A DNA stretch of 64,000 nt, taken from positions 1,950,829 to 2,014,828 of the forward strand of contig CALYLW010000133.1 in the NCBI GenBank assembly GCA_944989445.1, written 5' to 3'. This document shows positions 10,374 to 21,664 of the stretch, one piece after another; position 1 is the first letter of the stretch, and every line of letters begins with the position of its first letter. Source of the DNA: Ampullaceana balthica. Lineage: Eukaryota > Mollusca > Gastropoda > Lymnaeidae. The translations under genes and the position numbers were made by a program. Under the pieces are notes generated by a model that was not told the DNA's origin, searched no databases, and worked only from the letters and a program-made list of their open reading frames with translations.

Positions 10374-10925
10374 CTAGCTGACCGCGGCGTAGCATACGCC
10401 GCTAATGATTTAGTGATGGGTGAAGACTTCCTGAAAGACACGGTTGTCAAAATGGGGTTGGGTTTGGGCAAACGACTGTGAGTGAATGAAAAGAAGGAAC
10501 TCTGGAGAGACCCGCGGCGTATCACCCGTAAAAAATGACGGAAGTGTTCAGCTGAAATCAATTTATTTTGAAAAAATTCACTTTTTTAGGGCGCCTACGG
10601 CGCCCACCTTTTTCAAAATCCCAACTAACTTGTCCTTGTTTGATCAATACGAAATATTAAACTTTCTGAAATGTACACAAAAGTATTTTATAACTTTTTA
10701 CATTGTTCCCTTTTTAGTACTTTTTACAAAATTAAAATATCAGCGAAAACAATGACGTCATATAATTTTTTTTTACAGCGCACATTTAATTTGCACACAT
10801 TTTGATGCATTTGTTTGTGCAGTAATTTGGTGCGCTGCTTTCTAAAATTAGTATCTGTTGAACATACTTGCAGCTTGTCTCGCAGGGTCTGACCACGAAG
10901 AGAATTATATATATAGATATATAGA
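10374..10925 (-). mobile_element. Non-autonomous Helitron-like element H1
   Basis: Read on the minus strand it starts A|TCTATATATC...AATTCTCTTCGTGG. It ends with the hairpin GCGGCGTATGCTACGCCGC (8-bp stem), a six-base spacer and CTAG, followed by T. TC start, 3' hairpin, CTAG end and A/T insertion are the structural definition of Helitrons. Inside it shares GTGCAGTAATTTGGTGCGCT and the GGGCGCC-x-GGCGCCC palindromes with H2 (35 kb) and H3 (43.6 kb). No Rep/helicase frame is present. The exact 5' TC could also be at 10917. Confidence 0.65.
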
Positions 10926-11119
10926 TTATATCGACAAATTGATCAATTTTATTATATTTATTTAACCAATGATTCGTCCATCAAGTCATAGTGATAAAGT
11001 CATGTTACTCAAAGTGAAGACCATCCCTAAAGACATGATATTCCATCAAGTCATGAAATTTATTCGTGGTAAACTGACTCTTGACATCAAACCTAACTCT
11101 AACATTTTCCCTCACACAG

Positions 11120-11260
11120 AGTTTTTCCAGAGGCGTGTCCGTCGCCTGAAGAAGGCCATGAGACATGACGGTCAGTCAGAGTCCAACAGCAAGCAAGTCG
11201 ACAAGTCAGACAGGGGAAGGTCTGATTCTAGTCCGGAGCCAGTCGGTCGAAATGTGCAAG
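11120..11260 (+). CDS. Internal exon, end of coiled coil plus Ser/Asp-rich linker
   Basis: A 141-bp exon between the acceptor TTCCCTCACACAG and the donor CAAG|GTACAA. It completes a GAG codon with the previous exon, then holds 46 open codons and one extra base, so the phase matches both neighbours. It begins with the basic helix EFFQRRVRRLKKAMRHDG, continuing the coiled coil of the previous exon, and then turns polar and low in complexity (SESNSKQVDKSDRGRSDSS). The open frame continues upstream through the acceptor for about 50 codons, so an alternative start or retained-intron form is possible but not needed. A 40-bp minisatellite starts about 35 bp after the donor. The protein is probably nuclear, judging from the basic cluster RRVRRLKK (inference). 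Confidence 0.72.
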
Positions 11261-11295
11261 GTACAAATTATGTTTACTCTTTTCTTTTTAAACAT

Positions 11296-11625
11296 AACGT
11301 TGTATGAGTTGTTGGCGTACCACGGACTAAGCAAAACGTTGTATGAGTTGTTGGCGTACCACGGACTAAGACATAACGTTGTACGAGTTGTTGGCGCACC
11401 ACGGACTAAGACATAACGTTGTACGAGTTGTTGGCGTACCACGGACTAAGACATAACGTTGTATGAGTTGTTGGCGTACCACGGACTAAGACATAACGTT
11501 GTATGAGTTGTTGGCGTACCACGGACTAAGACATAACGTTGTATGAGTTGTTGGCGTACCACGGACTAAGACATAACGTTGTATGAGTTGTTGGCGTACC
11601 ACGGACTAATACATAACGCTTCTAT
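11296..11625 (+). repeat. 40-bp minisatellite, 8 copies
   Basis: Units carry GTTGTATGAG and GGCGTACCACGGACTAAG with an exact 40-bp period. It begins just after the splice donor at 11261, in the 1-kb intron. Confidence 0.93.
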
Positions 11626-11879
11626 AAGTGTAGCTATCAATACCCCAGTTTAATCCTTCGGATAATTTAGTATTATTCTAGGATTGCCCACTATATCCAT
11701 GGAGTGGCTAAGTGTTATACTTAAGTATTATTTGTGAATATCGAAGTATTATACTTGGATATGCCTAAGTATTATTTGTGAATATCCAAGTATTATTTAA
11801 TTTATTTGTGAATATCGGAGTATTATCCTTGAATATTCCTAGCATTATTATTAATAGCCAAGTAGTATCTTTAATTACC

Positions 11880-12172
11880 CCAGAATATTTCTTGAATATC
11901 CTTGTATTGTCATTAAATATCCTTGTATCGTCATTAAATAGCCTTGCATTGTCATTAAATAGCCTTGCATTGTCATTAAATATCCTTGTATTGTCATTAA
12001 ATAGCCTTGTATTGTCATTAAATAGCCTTGCATTGTCATTAAATAGCCTTGTATTGTCATTAAATAGCCTTGTATTGTCATTAAATAGCCTTGCATTGTC
12101 ATTAAATAGCATTGCATTGTCATTAAATAGCCTTATATTGTCATTAAATAGCCTTATATTGTCATTAAATAT
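11880..12172 (+). repeat. 21-bp minisatellite, about 14 copies
   Basis: The unit TTGTCATTAAATAGCCTTG plus two bases repeats in tandem, fading into degenerate copies on both sides (11750-12250). It ends about 90 bp before the 81-bp exon. Open frames on both strands arise because 21 is a multiple of three. Confidence 0.92.
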
Positions 12173-12260
12173 AGCTATTATATTTGAATAGTTTTGTATA
12201 ATCATTGAATGCTCCAGTATTGTCCTTGGATATCCCAGTGCCATCATTCAATATCCCCAG

Positions 12261-12341
12261 AGCCCACACAGCATGAGAGTGACACTGACAAGAGCATCAA
12301 TATGACATGTCATTCCTCTGATGACAGAGAGAGAAAAATTG
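12261..12341 (+). CDS. Internal exon, polar linker
   Basis: An 81-bp exon between AATATCCCCAG and the strong donor ATTG|GTAAGC. It has two leading bases, 26 codons and one trailing base: the same phase as the other exons, which is the main reason to accept so short a piece. The first codon is completed to GAG, and the peptide EPTQHESDTDKSINMTCHSS is followed by a charged DDRERKI. No domain is recognised; it reads as a disordered acidic/serine-rich linker. It lies directly after the 21-bp minisatellite at 11.88-12.17 kb. Because its length is a multiple of three it could be skipped without a frameshift, so alternative splicing is possible. Confidence 0.7.
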
Positions 12342-12489
12342 GTAAGCAATTAAGTTAAAAATTAAGTTTATTCCTTTTCTTTTGTATTTGGTTTTATGTA
12401 ACGTCATTTTTTTTGTTCCGTTTATTGTATTAGTGGTTTTATATTTTGTTCAATACAATGAGAACGTGGTTTAATATGACTTCAGATTT

Positions 12490-12977
12490 TTAACGCAATT
12501 TCCCATGGGAGAACTTGCGTTTATATATTTGAAATGTCTGTGCTGTCTGTTCGAGCTTGTACACGCAACTCCTCCCGAACCATACCAGATAGAGGGTTCG
12601 GGTCTTTTGCAAATATGTTAAGGAGGTCCCAAGGATGTGCAAGGGCCAAAAAAATAACGAAAAGGTTTACTGGTTTTCCTAGTAAATTAAAAAACCCGAA
12701 AAAATATCACTATTTTGTCAATTTCTCGCCAACCATAACATCTATCGGGTTGAAACAAACGCCAAAAGATAGCTAATAATATTTAGAACAATGTAGGAGA
12801 AGGCAATTCTGAAAAATTTATTTTTGTTCGACTCCTGTAATTTTAGCAGCAATTTGTAGATAGCAATTGTTTTGTTTAGTTTCATAATTATTGATTTGAA
12901 ATGAGTTTTAATGTGATCTAGAATGATTTCCCTTGAATAAAAAAAATCAGAAATTCTCTGTTGGAAATTGCGTTTAA
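12490..12977 (+). mobile_element. TIR element (MITE) with GCAATTTCC ends, copy 1
   Basis: TTAA-CGCAATTTCC at the left and GGAAATTGCG-T-TTAA at the right form short terminal inverted repeats. A diverged copy lies in opposite orientation at 26134-26594, sharing GACAGACATTTCAAATATAT, ACCTCCTTAA and AACCCTCTATCTGG (as read in copy 2). TTAA at both flanks would fit a piggyBac-like target, but could belong to the repeat. The open frame inside is not conserved between copies. Confidence 0.6.
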
Positions 12978-13250
12978 ATATTCATTCGAGTTTTTATTAC
13001 TTGTGTTGGTTTTTTTTAAAAGTATTCCATAAAGGTAATTTAAAAAATTATTATAACTACATGAGTATCTTCAATTTCACTTCTCACATAAAACAGTTTT
13101 TGTCGATAGAAAATATTGCTATCAGCGATGTGATCCCACGATGAAATTTTGACAGTTTCCCCTCACATAAAATAGCCTATGTAGGTTACTGCACACAAGA
13201 AACGGAGAGATCTTTTTTTTTAATGTTCATGCTCAGTGGCCCTCAAATAC

Positions 13251-13377
13251 ATTGTTGTTACCCCGCTGCTACAGCGTGTTCCTTGTTGTTACCCCGCTGC
13301 TACAGCGTGTTCCTTGTTGTTACCCCGCTGCTACAGCGTGTTCCTTGTTGTTACCCCGCTGCTACAGCGTGTTCCTC
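13251..13377 (+). repeat. 31-bp minisatellite, 4 copies
   Basis: Identical units containing GTTACCCCGCTGCTACAGCG. Confidence 0.9.
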
Positions 13378-13399
13378 TTTGTATGCTACCCTTTCTATT

Positions 13400-13755
13400 G
13401 ATTGCCTCGCGGTCGTTCTCACTCAGACCTAACCAATATCTTTCGTCTCCGAGATTGGATGCACAGTTGCTGTATATTCCTTCTCTACATCAGTGCTTCT
13501 CAAAGTGGTGGTCCGTGGACCATTGCCGGTCCGTGGGCCATCCACTGCCGGTCCGCAGATGTTCTCAAAAAAAAGGACCGAAAAAATTGTCAGTGCAGGG
13601 AAAATAGTGCACCGGTCCCTGGTGCAATGGAAAAAATTCCTGCTGGTCCGCAATACTAAAAAGTTTGAGAAGCACTGCTCTACATCATCCATCCATCTAA
13701 GCCTAGGTCTTCCCCTGAGCTGTTTTCCTCTGGGGTTTTGGTGGCGCACCTTCTT
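13400..13755 (-). pseudogene. LINE reverse transcriptase C-terminal fragment, split by a MITE
   Basis: The minus strand encodes GKQLRGRPRLRWMDDVE, the RGRPxxRWxDDV motif near the end of many animal LINE polyproteins. Just after it the frame is broken by the 187-bp hAT-like element at 13491-13677. Beyond the insertion only a short tail (13400-13490) may belong to it. The upstream catalytic part is absent. It lies antisense in the last intron of the coiled-coil gene. Confidence 0.65.
13491..13677. mobile_element. Complete 187-bp non-autonomous hAT element
   Basis: Terminal inverted repeats CAGTGCTTCTCAAA are exact over 14 bp. The flanking octamer CTCTACAT is exactly duplicated (13483-13490 and 13678-13685), the 8-bp duplication of hAT transposition. 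It carries GGTCCGTGGACC-type subterminal motifs and no coding sequence. This is the best preserved member of the family seen at 0.76, 23.6 and 60.8 kb. Confidence 0.9.
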
Positions 13756-14193
13756 TACTCCTCTATCATTTGACGTTCATTCTTAGTGGCCTGCCTATGC
13801 TGTAACATAGTCTGCCCTTTTTATTTATTTCTGCAACTGTCGTGGGATCATGTTATAGACCGTACAGTTTATGATTGGTTCGTATTCTCCATCCGTGTTC
13901 TTCCTTTGTTGGTCCTTATATATTCTGAGAACTTTCGTTTCCCATGTACATATCACCAATTACAGATTTTGCCGTTTTTGTTGGGGTGTAAGTGTGTAAG
14001 TGTAAGTCTTAGTAAAAAACTGAAAGTAGCTTTCATATGATTTCTCACTTACTAACACTTGTATTCCAGATTTAAATAGTTATGCCTTCGTATAATTTTC
14101 TATCTCTTTTCAAATGTCTTTTTTTTCTTTCTCTTGAATGTATTTTTCATTATATATTTATATATTTAACTGAGTTTGTTACGTCATCTGCAG

Positions 14194-14330
14194 ACAACTC
14201 GCCGGCCACCAGGCCAATGACCACCAGGGAGCTGTTCGAATCTCTCAACAAGACCCACCACCACACCCCACCTCTGCAGAGTCCCATCAAGTTCCCGTAT
14301 CACCAGATGGTATCCCCGTCAGACGTGTAG
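14194..14330 (+). CDS. Terminal coding exon with stop codon
   Basis: The acceptor is TTACGTCATCTGCAG and the exon runs to a TAG at 14328-14330. Its first two bases complete a GAC codon with the previous exon, and the frame stays open for 44 further codons. The peptide contains MTTRELFESLNKTHHH, then TPPLQSPIKFPYHQ, and ends MVSPSDV. Codon composition (many C/G third positions) differs sharply from the AT-rich flanks, which supports real coding sequence. The Thr/Pro/His/Ser-rich tail matches no Dachshund C-terminus I can recall, which weakens the family call. Summed over four exons, the visible C-terminal part of the protein is about 146 residues. Sequence after the stop is C-rich and would start the 3' UTR. 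Confidence 0.72.
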
Positions 14331-15530
14331 GTCAAATCTGTCACAGGCCTGAGAGCGAGTAGCCCCCACCCCACCCCACCCCCACCTCCCCTCACCACAA
14401 CGGAGTCGGTGGGAGGAGTAAAACAAAACAAAAAAACGATTTAAAAAAGACCAGGACAAACTTTCAACCGACACCCGATGTTTCGGGTTTTTGTATACAA
14501 GCTGAACTCCAAATCTCAGGATCGGACCCCCTGATAAGCAGATACATGGGCGGCCACAACGATGTTGATCGAGGCGATGATACCAGAGTTGATTGCGATG
14601 TTGTATCCAGCCACGACCTCGGAGACAAATTAATCGGCACGGCGTTTCTCATGGCACAAGTTGTCAGTGGGTCTCACACCAGGGCCACCAGGCGTCCTCA
14701 TACGCCTTCTTCAAACATCGACACACTAACTAACAAAAACGATGACACGGGAAATAAGAATTAAAACCAAATTTAAAATTATTTAGTTTTCATAAGGTGT
14801 ATAGAGTTCAGTCTCACAGTCCGGACACTAGCAAGTGTTCACAGGTCTTGCTTTGTTGTGTAGTGTAAAGATGTAATTATATGTAACATACAATTAGAGG
14901 TGCACGTAGAAGATGAGAATCGCTGAGATCAGTGCGATGTAAGAAAGTCTTACCTGCTGTTATTTGTGTTCCCCCAAATGTCATCTATGAGGTACAAAAC
15001 AATCCCTGGAGTAGACTGTGAGAGAATCTCTCTGTGAGGTCTTCACACCAGCACGAGCTGCTCTCAAACATTGCTGTCTTCACACGAGCTGCTGTGCAAT
15101 CACGTGTCACATTGGGATGGTGTATAATAATTTCAACTAGTGTTTCAAGCATACATTTTTTATTAAAAAAACAATACGTTCATATTGGAGTATTATGTGT
15201 ATTTTTTTCCCTTAAATGATTTATGAATGACATTTCTTTTAATTGGTATTCTCTGGAACGATATGATTAAAATATAATCATTCGAAGAGTATGTGTGTTT
15301 CGAGCGTTATAATTATAGTGTAAAAATGAATGATTTCTTACATAGCATTCGATTTAAATAAAACATTTACAGTTTAAAATGTATGTCTTCAAACATACAA
15401 CATTGTTGGATTTGTGCAAACGTATGTGGGCGAACAAGTGATCTATATCACAAGTCTAGGTTTATATAGAACTATTATGTTAACTTATATATCCACTGTT
15501 TTCGCAGTTTAATAAAAACTAAGAAGTTTT
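14331..15530 (+). other. Probable 3' UTR and downstream sequence of the coiled-coil gene
   Basis: Directly after the TAG stop comes a C-rich tract (14365-14400) and then unique sequence without transposon hallmarks. AATAAA signals occur at 15357 and 15511 and another near 15918; the first two give a 3' UTR of about 1.0-1.2 kb. The segment at 14460-14740, relatively GC-balanced, can be read on both strands but has no recognisable product. The exact poly(A) site cannot be told from sequence alone. Confidence 0.4.
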
Positions 15531-16090
15531 GTGATCAAATAATTCTCACTTTTACCCCGTTTAACGTCAAATTAAGAGATGGCTTTTACTCGAATCTGAT
15601 GTTTACACCTTGAGGAGAGTGGTCGCTCATTTTAGTGTGCATGGTTATGAAGAGATTACTTCTGTATTAGAATAGAATCCCTGACAAAATACTCATATAC
15701 CGTAAGATTGCGCCAAGCAAAGCTCTGTTAATTTATTCAGTCAGGAGGGACCACTCTCTAAAACAGATGAAAATGATCTAATGTATAAAAAAAAAGCCCA
15801 AGACATGATTGAAACAGTAGTAAAAGTAAATGGTCGCTATAAATTTCACAGGACAGTTTATTAATCTATATTTTGTTATTGCGTGGAAATAGAATGTCGT
15901 TTAAGTATATAGAAATAAAATAATCGAATTGTTCAGTTCTGATCAACTAATTGGTCATAATCAAATGTTCAACTGTATCAACATTTCTTTAAAAAAATAT
16001 CGATTCTAGAACTATTCGAGGATTGCTTGGATGTAGTCGAATACCTGATAATTACTTTGAACACGTGGAGGTGCACAAAATAGTTAATTA
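15531..16090. other. AT-rich unique sequence downstream of the gene
   Basis: No exon, transposon end or array recognised; further AATAAA-like signals occur but without support. Confidence 0.4.
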
Positions 16091-16093
16091 CTT

Positions 16094-16645
16094 GACTCCC
16101 CCCCCCTCTCTCTATCTGTATAACTTTTCCCTGTCGTTGGCCTAACACCCACTACGTCTCTCTCTCTATCTGTATAACTTTTCCCTGTCGTTGACCTAAC
16201 ACCCACTACGTCTCTCTCTCTATCTGTATAACTTTTCCCTGTCGTTGACCTAACACCCACAACGTCTCTCTCTCTATCTGTATAACTTTTCCCTGTCGTT
16301 GACCTAACACCCACAACGTCTCTCTCTCTATCTGTATAACTTTTCCCTGTCGTTGACCTAACACCCACAACGTCTCTCTCTCTATCTGTATAACTTTTCC
16401 CTGTCGTTGACCTAACACCCACTACGTCTCTCTCTCTATCTGTATAACTTTTCCCTGTCGTTGACCTAACACCCACAACGTCTCTCTCTCTATCTGTATA
16501 ACTTTTCCCTGTCGTTGACCTAACACCAACAACGTCTCTCTCTCTATCTGTATAACTTTTCCCTGTCGTTGACCTAACACCCACAACGTCTCTCTCTCTA
16601 TCTGTATAACTTTTCCCTGTCGTTGACCTAACACCCACAAGTCTC
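16094..16645 (-). repeat. 54-bp minisatellite, 10 copies
   Basis: Near-identical units contain TCTCTCTCTATCTGTATAAC and CCCTGTCGTTGACCTAACAC. The 184-residue minus-strand frame is a translation of the array. Confidence 0.93.
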
Positions 16646-16919
16646 TCAATGAGTAGATTGAAATGTTCAAGTGTTTTTCTCGTTTCCTTTTAGTTCCTTG
16701 AAATCTTCTCGCTATAACGCTCCTCGCTAGTTTATTTCCCCCTCAATGTGACCTCGTGTTATAGATAGAAATATTTGTCCACGAGTTTGGAACTGAAGTC
16801 TCTAAAAGATCCTTCAAAGAATTTATTTGAAAACATATTTGTTTTTGTTCTTTACAAGAATAGTTTGGTGTAGCGATATCTTTTGTGTAAGTGTAAATAA
16901 CTTAATATCTTCTATTTCT

Positions 16920-17789
16920 AAATGTCAGTTTGATGTATGCCAAATTGCTGAGTACCATTAATGTCATATTACTGTATGTCATATTAGTCAACTTCATATT
17001 TATGAATAATACATAAGAGCATGTCTTACTTGAGAGTATTATATTGCTGAATGTCTTTGGTGCTGAATGTCATATTTATGAATGTCAAATTTCTGAATGT
17101 CAAATAATGTGATTATAATAATTATGAATGTTTCATTAAACCTTCTAATAATTTTATATAAAAAATTTAATAATATTTTTACACCATTTCTTCCTCTTGT
17201 CAATAACTGTCCGATTCTTCAAATCTGCCCACCTCCAAGACACAAGCACTTGTGTTAATAAATTATATAACAATCCTAACAAACCGACCCACCCCCACAT
17301 CAAAAATAAATTCAGATCATTTTTTTGAAATCTCTAACTCTAATGCAGATTGTAGACTTTTAAATAAACAAGAGAAAAATTGTGAATTACTGTAAAACTT
17401 TTAATTTTTAAACTCGGTGGCATCTGGAATCTGTGACGAGAGTAAACTTTTTTTCCCCCCAGCGATTACACATTTTGTAATAAATTTACGGTTTGTGTTT
17501 TAATTGTTTACATTTATTGTCTACTTTAACAGGGTATGTCCTAGAATTTCAGTAATGTATCAAATGGGTTCGTCGCCTTTCTTTGTCACTCTACAAATTA
17601 TTTCCTGTGCCCCGTGCCCTTTATTATTATTTATTTTCTTGTGGTAATGAAGAAACATCACCCTGAATGTCATATGACTGGGCATCAAATTTCTGAGAGT
17701 CAAATCTCTGTCTAAGTCTAACTTCAGAGTTTCATAATACTAAATGTCATTTGATGAGTGTCATACTGCTGATATCCGGATGTCATTTT
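16920..17789. repeat. Diffuse TGAATGTCATAT-type degenerate repeat, left part
   Basis: Irregularly spaced CTGAATGTCA and GTCATATT motifs look like decayed units of the same family as the 40-bp array that follows. A more ordinary AT-rich stretch lies at 17150-17640. Confidence 0.5.
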
Positions 17790-18320
17790 GCTGAATGTCA
17801 TAACTGCTGAATATGTCAACTGGCATATGGTTGAATGTCATAATTGCTGAATATGTCAACTGGCATATGGTTGAATGTCATAATTGCTGAATATGTCAAC
17901 TGGCATATGGTTGAATGTCATAATTGATGAATATGTCAACTGGCATATGGTTGAATGTCATAATTGCTGAATATGTCAACTGGCATATGGTTGAATGTCA
18001 TAATTGCTGAATATGTCAACTGGCATATGGCTGAATGTCATAATTGCTGAATATGTCAACTGGCATATGGTTGAATGTCATAATTGCTGAATATGTCAAC
18101 TGGCATATGGTTGAATGTCATAATTGCTGAATATGTCAACTGGCATATGGTTGAATGTCATAATTGCTGAATATGTCAACTGGCATATGGTTGAATGTCA
18201 TAATTGCTGAATATGTCAACTGGCATATGGTTGATGTCATAATTGCTGAATATGTCAACTGGCATATGGTGGAATGTCATAAGTGCTGAATATGTCAACT
18301 GGCATATGGTTGAATGTCAT
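17790..18320 (+). repeat. 40-bp minisatellite, 13 copies
   Basis: Units contain TGCTGAATATGTCAACTGGC and ATATGGTTGAATGTCATAAT; period exactly 40 bp, a few substitutions and one 1-bp deletion near 18233. Confidence 0.93.
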
Positions 18321-19075
18321 AATACTGAATGTCAAATATCGTGTTCCTGTAAGTCATATTCACGATAGTCGAAAGTCATTTTGCTAAATGGCATATTAAT
18401 GAATGTAGAATGTCTTCTTGCTGAATGTCATTGCTGAATGTCCTATGTCATATTACTGAATGTCAAATATCAGGTTTCTTAATATCATATTAATAATTGT
18501 TTAATGTTATATTACCGAAATTCGAAAGTCATATTACTGAATATCGTATGTCTTGTTGCTTAATGTCATATTACTGAATGTCATATGTCATATTACTGAA
18601 TGTCATATGTCATATAACTGAATGTTATATGTCATATAACTGAATGTCATATGTCATATTACTGAATGACATATGTCATATAACTGAATGTCATATGTCA
18701 TATTACTGAAAATCATATGTCATATTACCAGATGGTAGTATCATGTTGCCGAAACTAATATTAATAAGTGTATGTCATATTGATGAATGTCTTATTACTG
18801 AATGTCGAATATCATATGCCTGAAATTCCTTTGGCGAATGTCACATTGCAAATTATCAAATTTATTGAATTCATATCTTTGTCAATTATCTGAATATCAC
18901 TTTTGTGAATGTCGAGTGATACATTTATGAATTTGATATTACTGAATGAGAATGTCTAATGTCATGCTGTTGAATGTCATTTGCTGAAATGCAAATAACA
19001 AATGTCACAATGCTGAATGTCATATAGGTGAATGTCGTATTGCCGAATGACAGATTGCTGAATTTTTTTTAACAT
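18321..19075 (+). repeat. Degenerate ACTGAATGTCATATGTCATAT repeat
   Basis: Units of about 20-30 bp built on TACTGAATGTCATATGTCAT, clearest at 18560-18720 and decaying to 19050. With the adjacent array it forms a 2-kb domain of one motif family. Confidence 0.7.
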
Positions 19076-19309
19076 GAAGAACTGATTAAAGCGCTAAATA
19101 TGAACTTATCTTGTTGTGTTTGCTGTATCAAGCACGTGTTCACTCCTGTCACTGTCACTGTCACTAAATGTTTGACATATTACGCATCTATAGAGTTGGT
19201 TTACAACAGCATGTGGAGACAGGTTTTGTGCTTCTCAACAGAGGAAATTTTGGACTATTGTCTGAAAGAATTTGAATAAAGTACAATCCTATTTTACAAC
19301 CCAGATAAA

Positions 19310-19482
19310 CGCCCTCCCCTCCGCTCCCCTCCCCTCCGCTCCCCTCCACTCCCATCCCCTCCCCTCCCCTCCCATCCCCTCCCATCACCTCCCCTCCCAT
19401 CTACTCCCCTGCCATCACCTCCCCTCCCCTCCCATCCCCTTCCATCCCCTCACCTCCCCTCCCACCACCTCCCCTCCCCGAT
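19310..19482 (+). repeat. Polypyrimidine CCTCCCMTCC repeat
   Basis: Almost pure C/T strand. The complementary G-runs could form G-quadruplex or triplex structures. The same strand contains no stops, so it creates spurious frames. Confidence 0.9.
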
Positions 19483-19514
19483 CAACAACCTGGATGATAA
19501 GATACACAAACCTT

Positions 19515-20640
19515 TGAATGGGAGGGGTGGTTGAGGTGGATCTGTGGATGAGGTGGATCTGTGGTTGAGGTGGATCTGTGGATGAGGTGGATCTGTGGAT
19601 GAGGTGGATCTGTGGATGAGGTGGATCTGTGGATGAGGTGGATCTGTGGTTGAGGTGGATCTGTGGATGAGGTGGATATATGTACGTGGACCTGTGGATG
19701 AGGTGGATATGTGGTTGAGGTGGATCTGTGGATGAGGTGGATATATGTACGTGGACCTGTGGTTGAGGTGGATATGTGTACGTGGACCTGTGGTTGAGGT
19801 GGGTCTGTGGATGAGGTGGATTTGTGATTGAGGGGGATCTGTGGTTGAGGTTGATCTGTGGATGAGGTGGATCTGTGGATGAGGTGGATATATGTACGTG
19901 GATCTGTGGATGAGGTGGATCTGTGTTTGAGGTGGATATGTGTACGTGGACCTGTGGTTGAGGTGGATTTGTGGTTGAGGTGGATCTGTGGATTAGGTGG
20001 GTCTGTGGATGAGGTGGATATGTGTACGTGGACCTGTGGTTGAGGTGGACATGTGGATGAGGTGGATCTTTGGATTAGGTGGATATGTGTACGTGGACCT
20101 GTGGATGAGGTGGATATGTGTACGTGGACCTGTGGATGAGGTGGATATCTGTACGTGGACCTGTGGATGAGGTGGATATGTGTACGTTGACCTGTGGTTG
20201 AGGTGGATATGTGGATGAGGTGGATCTGTGGATGAGGTGGATCTGTACATGAGGTTCATATGTGTACGTGGACCTGTGGATAAGGTGGATATATGGATGA
20301 GGTGGATCTGTGGACGAGGTGGATCTGTGGATGAGGTGGATATGTGTACGTGGACCTGTAGATGAGGTGGATTTGTGGATGAGGTGAACCTGTGGATGAG
20401 GTGGATCTGTGGATGAGGTGGATATGTGTACGTGGACCTGTGGTTGAAGTGGATATGTGGATGAGGTGGACCTGTGGATGAGGTGGATATGTGGATGAGG
20501 TGAACCTGTGGATGAGGTGGATATGTGTATGAGGTGGACCTGTGGTTGAGGTGGATGTGTCTATGAGGGCCCGTGGATTAGGTGAACCTGTGGATTAGGT
20601 AAACCTGTGGATGAGATTGGAATGTGGATGTGGTTGACTT
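19515..20640 (+). repeat. 17-bp-based minisatellite GTGGATGAGGTGGATCT, 1.1 kb
   Basis: Units GTGGATGAGGTGGATCT alternate with a longer variant carrying ATATGTGTACGTGGACC, giving a higher-order pattern. The array decays at its right end. Confidence 0.92.
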
Positions 20641-20782
20641 GTGAATTAAATTGGCCTGTGGATGAGACTGCCCTATGGATGATAATTGTGTATAAAAAAT
20701 AATAAAAAATAACAAATATCGCTGTTTGTAAGTCCAGTCACGTGACATTGTCTTCAGCTCATACTTGACACTGACCTATACG

Positions 20783-21407
20783 TCATCATGCTTCAACTGT
20801 CATTATGCTTCAACTGTCATCATGCTTCAACTGTCAGCATGCTTCAACTGTTATCATGCTTCAACTGTCATCATGCTTCAACTGTCATCATGCTTCAATT
20901 GTCACATCATGCTTCAACTGTCATCATGCTTCAACTGTCATCATACTTCAACTGTCATCATACTTCAACTGTCATCATGCTTCAACTGTCATCATGCTTC
21001 AACTGTCATCATGCTTCAACTGTCATCATACTTCAACTGTCATCATGCTTCAACTGTCATCATGCTTCAATTGTCACATCATGCTTCAACTGTCATCATA
21101 CTTCAACTGTCATCATACTTCAACTGTCATCATGCTTCAACTGTCATCATGCTTCAACTGTCATCATGCTTCAACTGTCATCATACTTCAACTGTCATCA
21201 TGCTTCAACTGTCATCATGCTTCAACTGTCATCATGCTTCAACTGTCATCATGCTTCAACTGTCATCATACTTCAACTGTCATCATATTTAAACTGTCAT
21301 CATACTTCAACTGTCATCATACTTCAACTGTCATCATACTTCAACTGTCATCATGCTTCAACTGTCATCATGCTTCAACTGTCATCATACTTCAACTGTC
21401 ATCAGTC
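20783..21407 (+). repeat. 17-bp minisatellite CATCATGCTTCAACTGT, about 36 copies
   Basis: Two main variants (GCTTC and ACTTC) are intermixed. A 48-bp block with CAATTGTCACATCATGC recurs at 20896 and 21068, showing block duplication. Open frames in all three plus frames come from the array. Confidence 0.93.
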
Positions 21408-21664
21408 ATTAAAATCCAGGCGATAGTGCAGGGTATTTAATCAACATACATTGCACGTGCGACTCCATTCAACTCCCCCGTCCCCCATCAGCTCTTTGAT
21501 CAGAGAATCACATCACTGGAACATGTGCTCCCCTATTTTAAATAGTCGACTGCTGTACAAGACATCTGCACCACTCAACACCTGCACAGACTTGCATGCA
21601 ATCAGCAGGGACGACTATATTTTAATGTCGGTATTTGTTTAGAATGAGTTTTTTTTAAAAAAAG

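Noticed and set aside
10969..11307. Single-exon reading of the 112-codon plus frame
   Set aside because: The conserved-looking part starts exactly at an AG acceptor and ends at a GT donor with phases matching neighbouring exons; the frame beyond the donor runs into the 40-bp array.
12534..12776. 80-codon plus frame
   Set aside because: It lies inside a MITE, and the second MITE copy at 26.1-26.6 kb has stops and frameshifts in the corresponding region.
16084..16638. 184-codon minus frame with repeats containing TTGKSYTDRERD
   Set aside because: The 54-bp minisatellite is a multiple of three, which keeps any stop-free frame open; overlapping frames are open as well.
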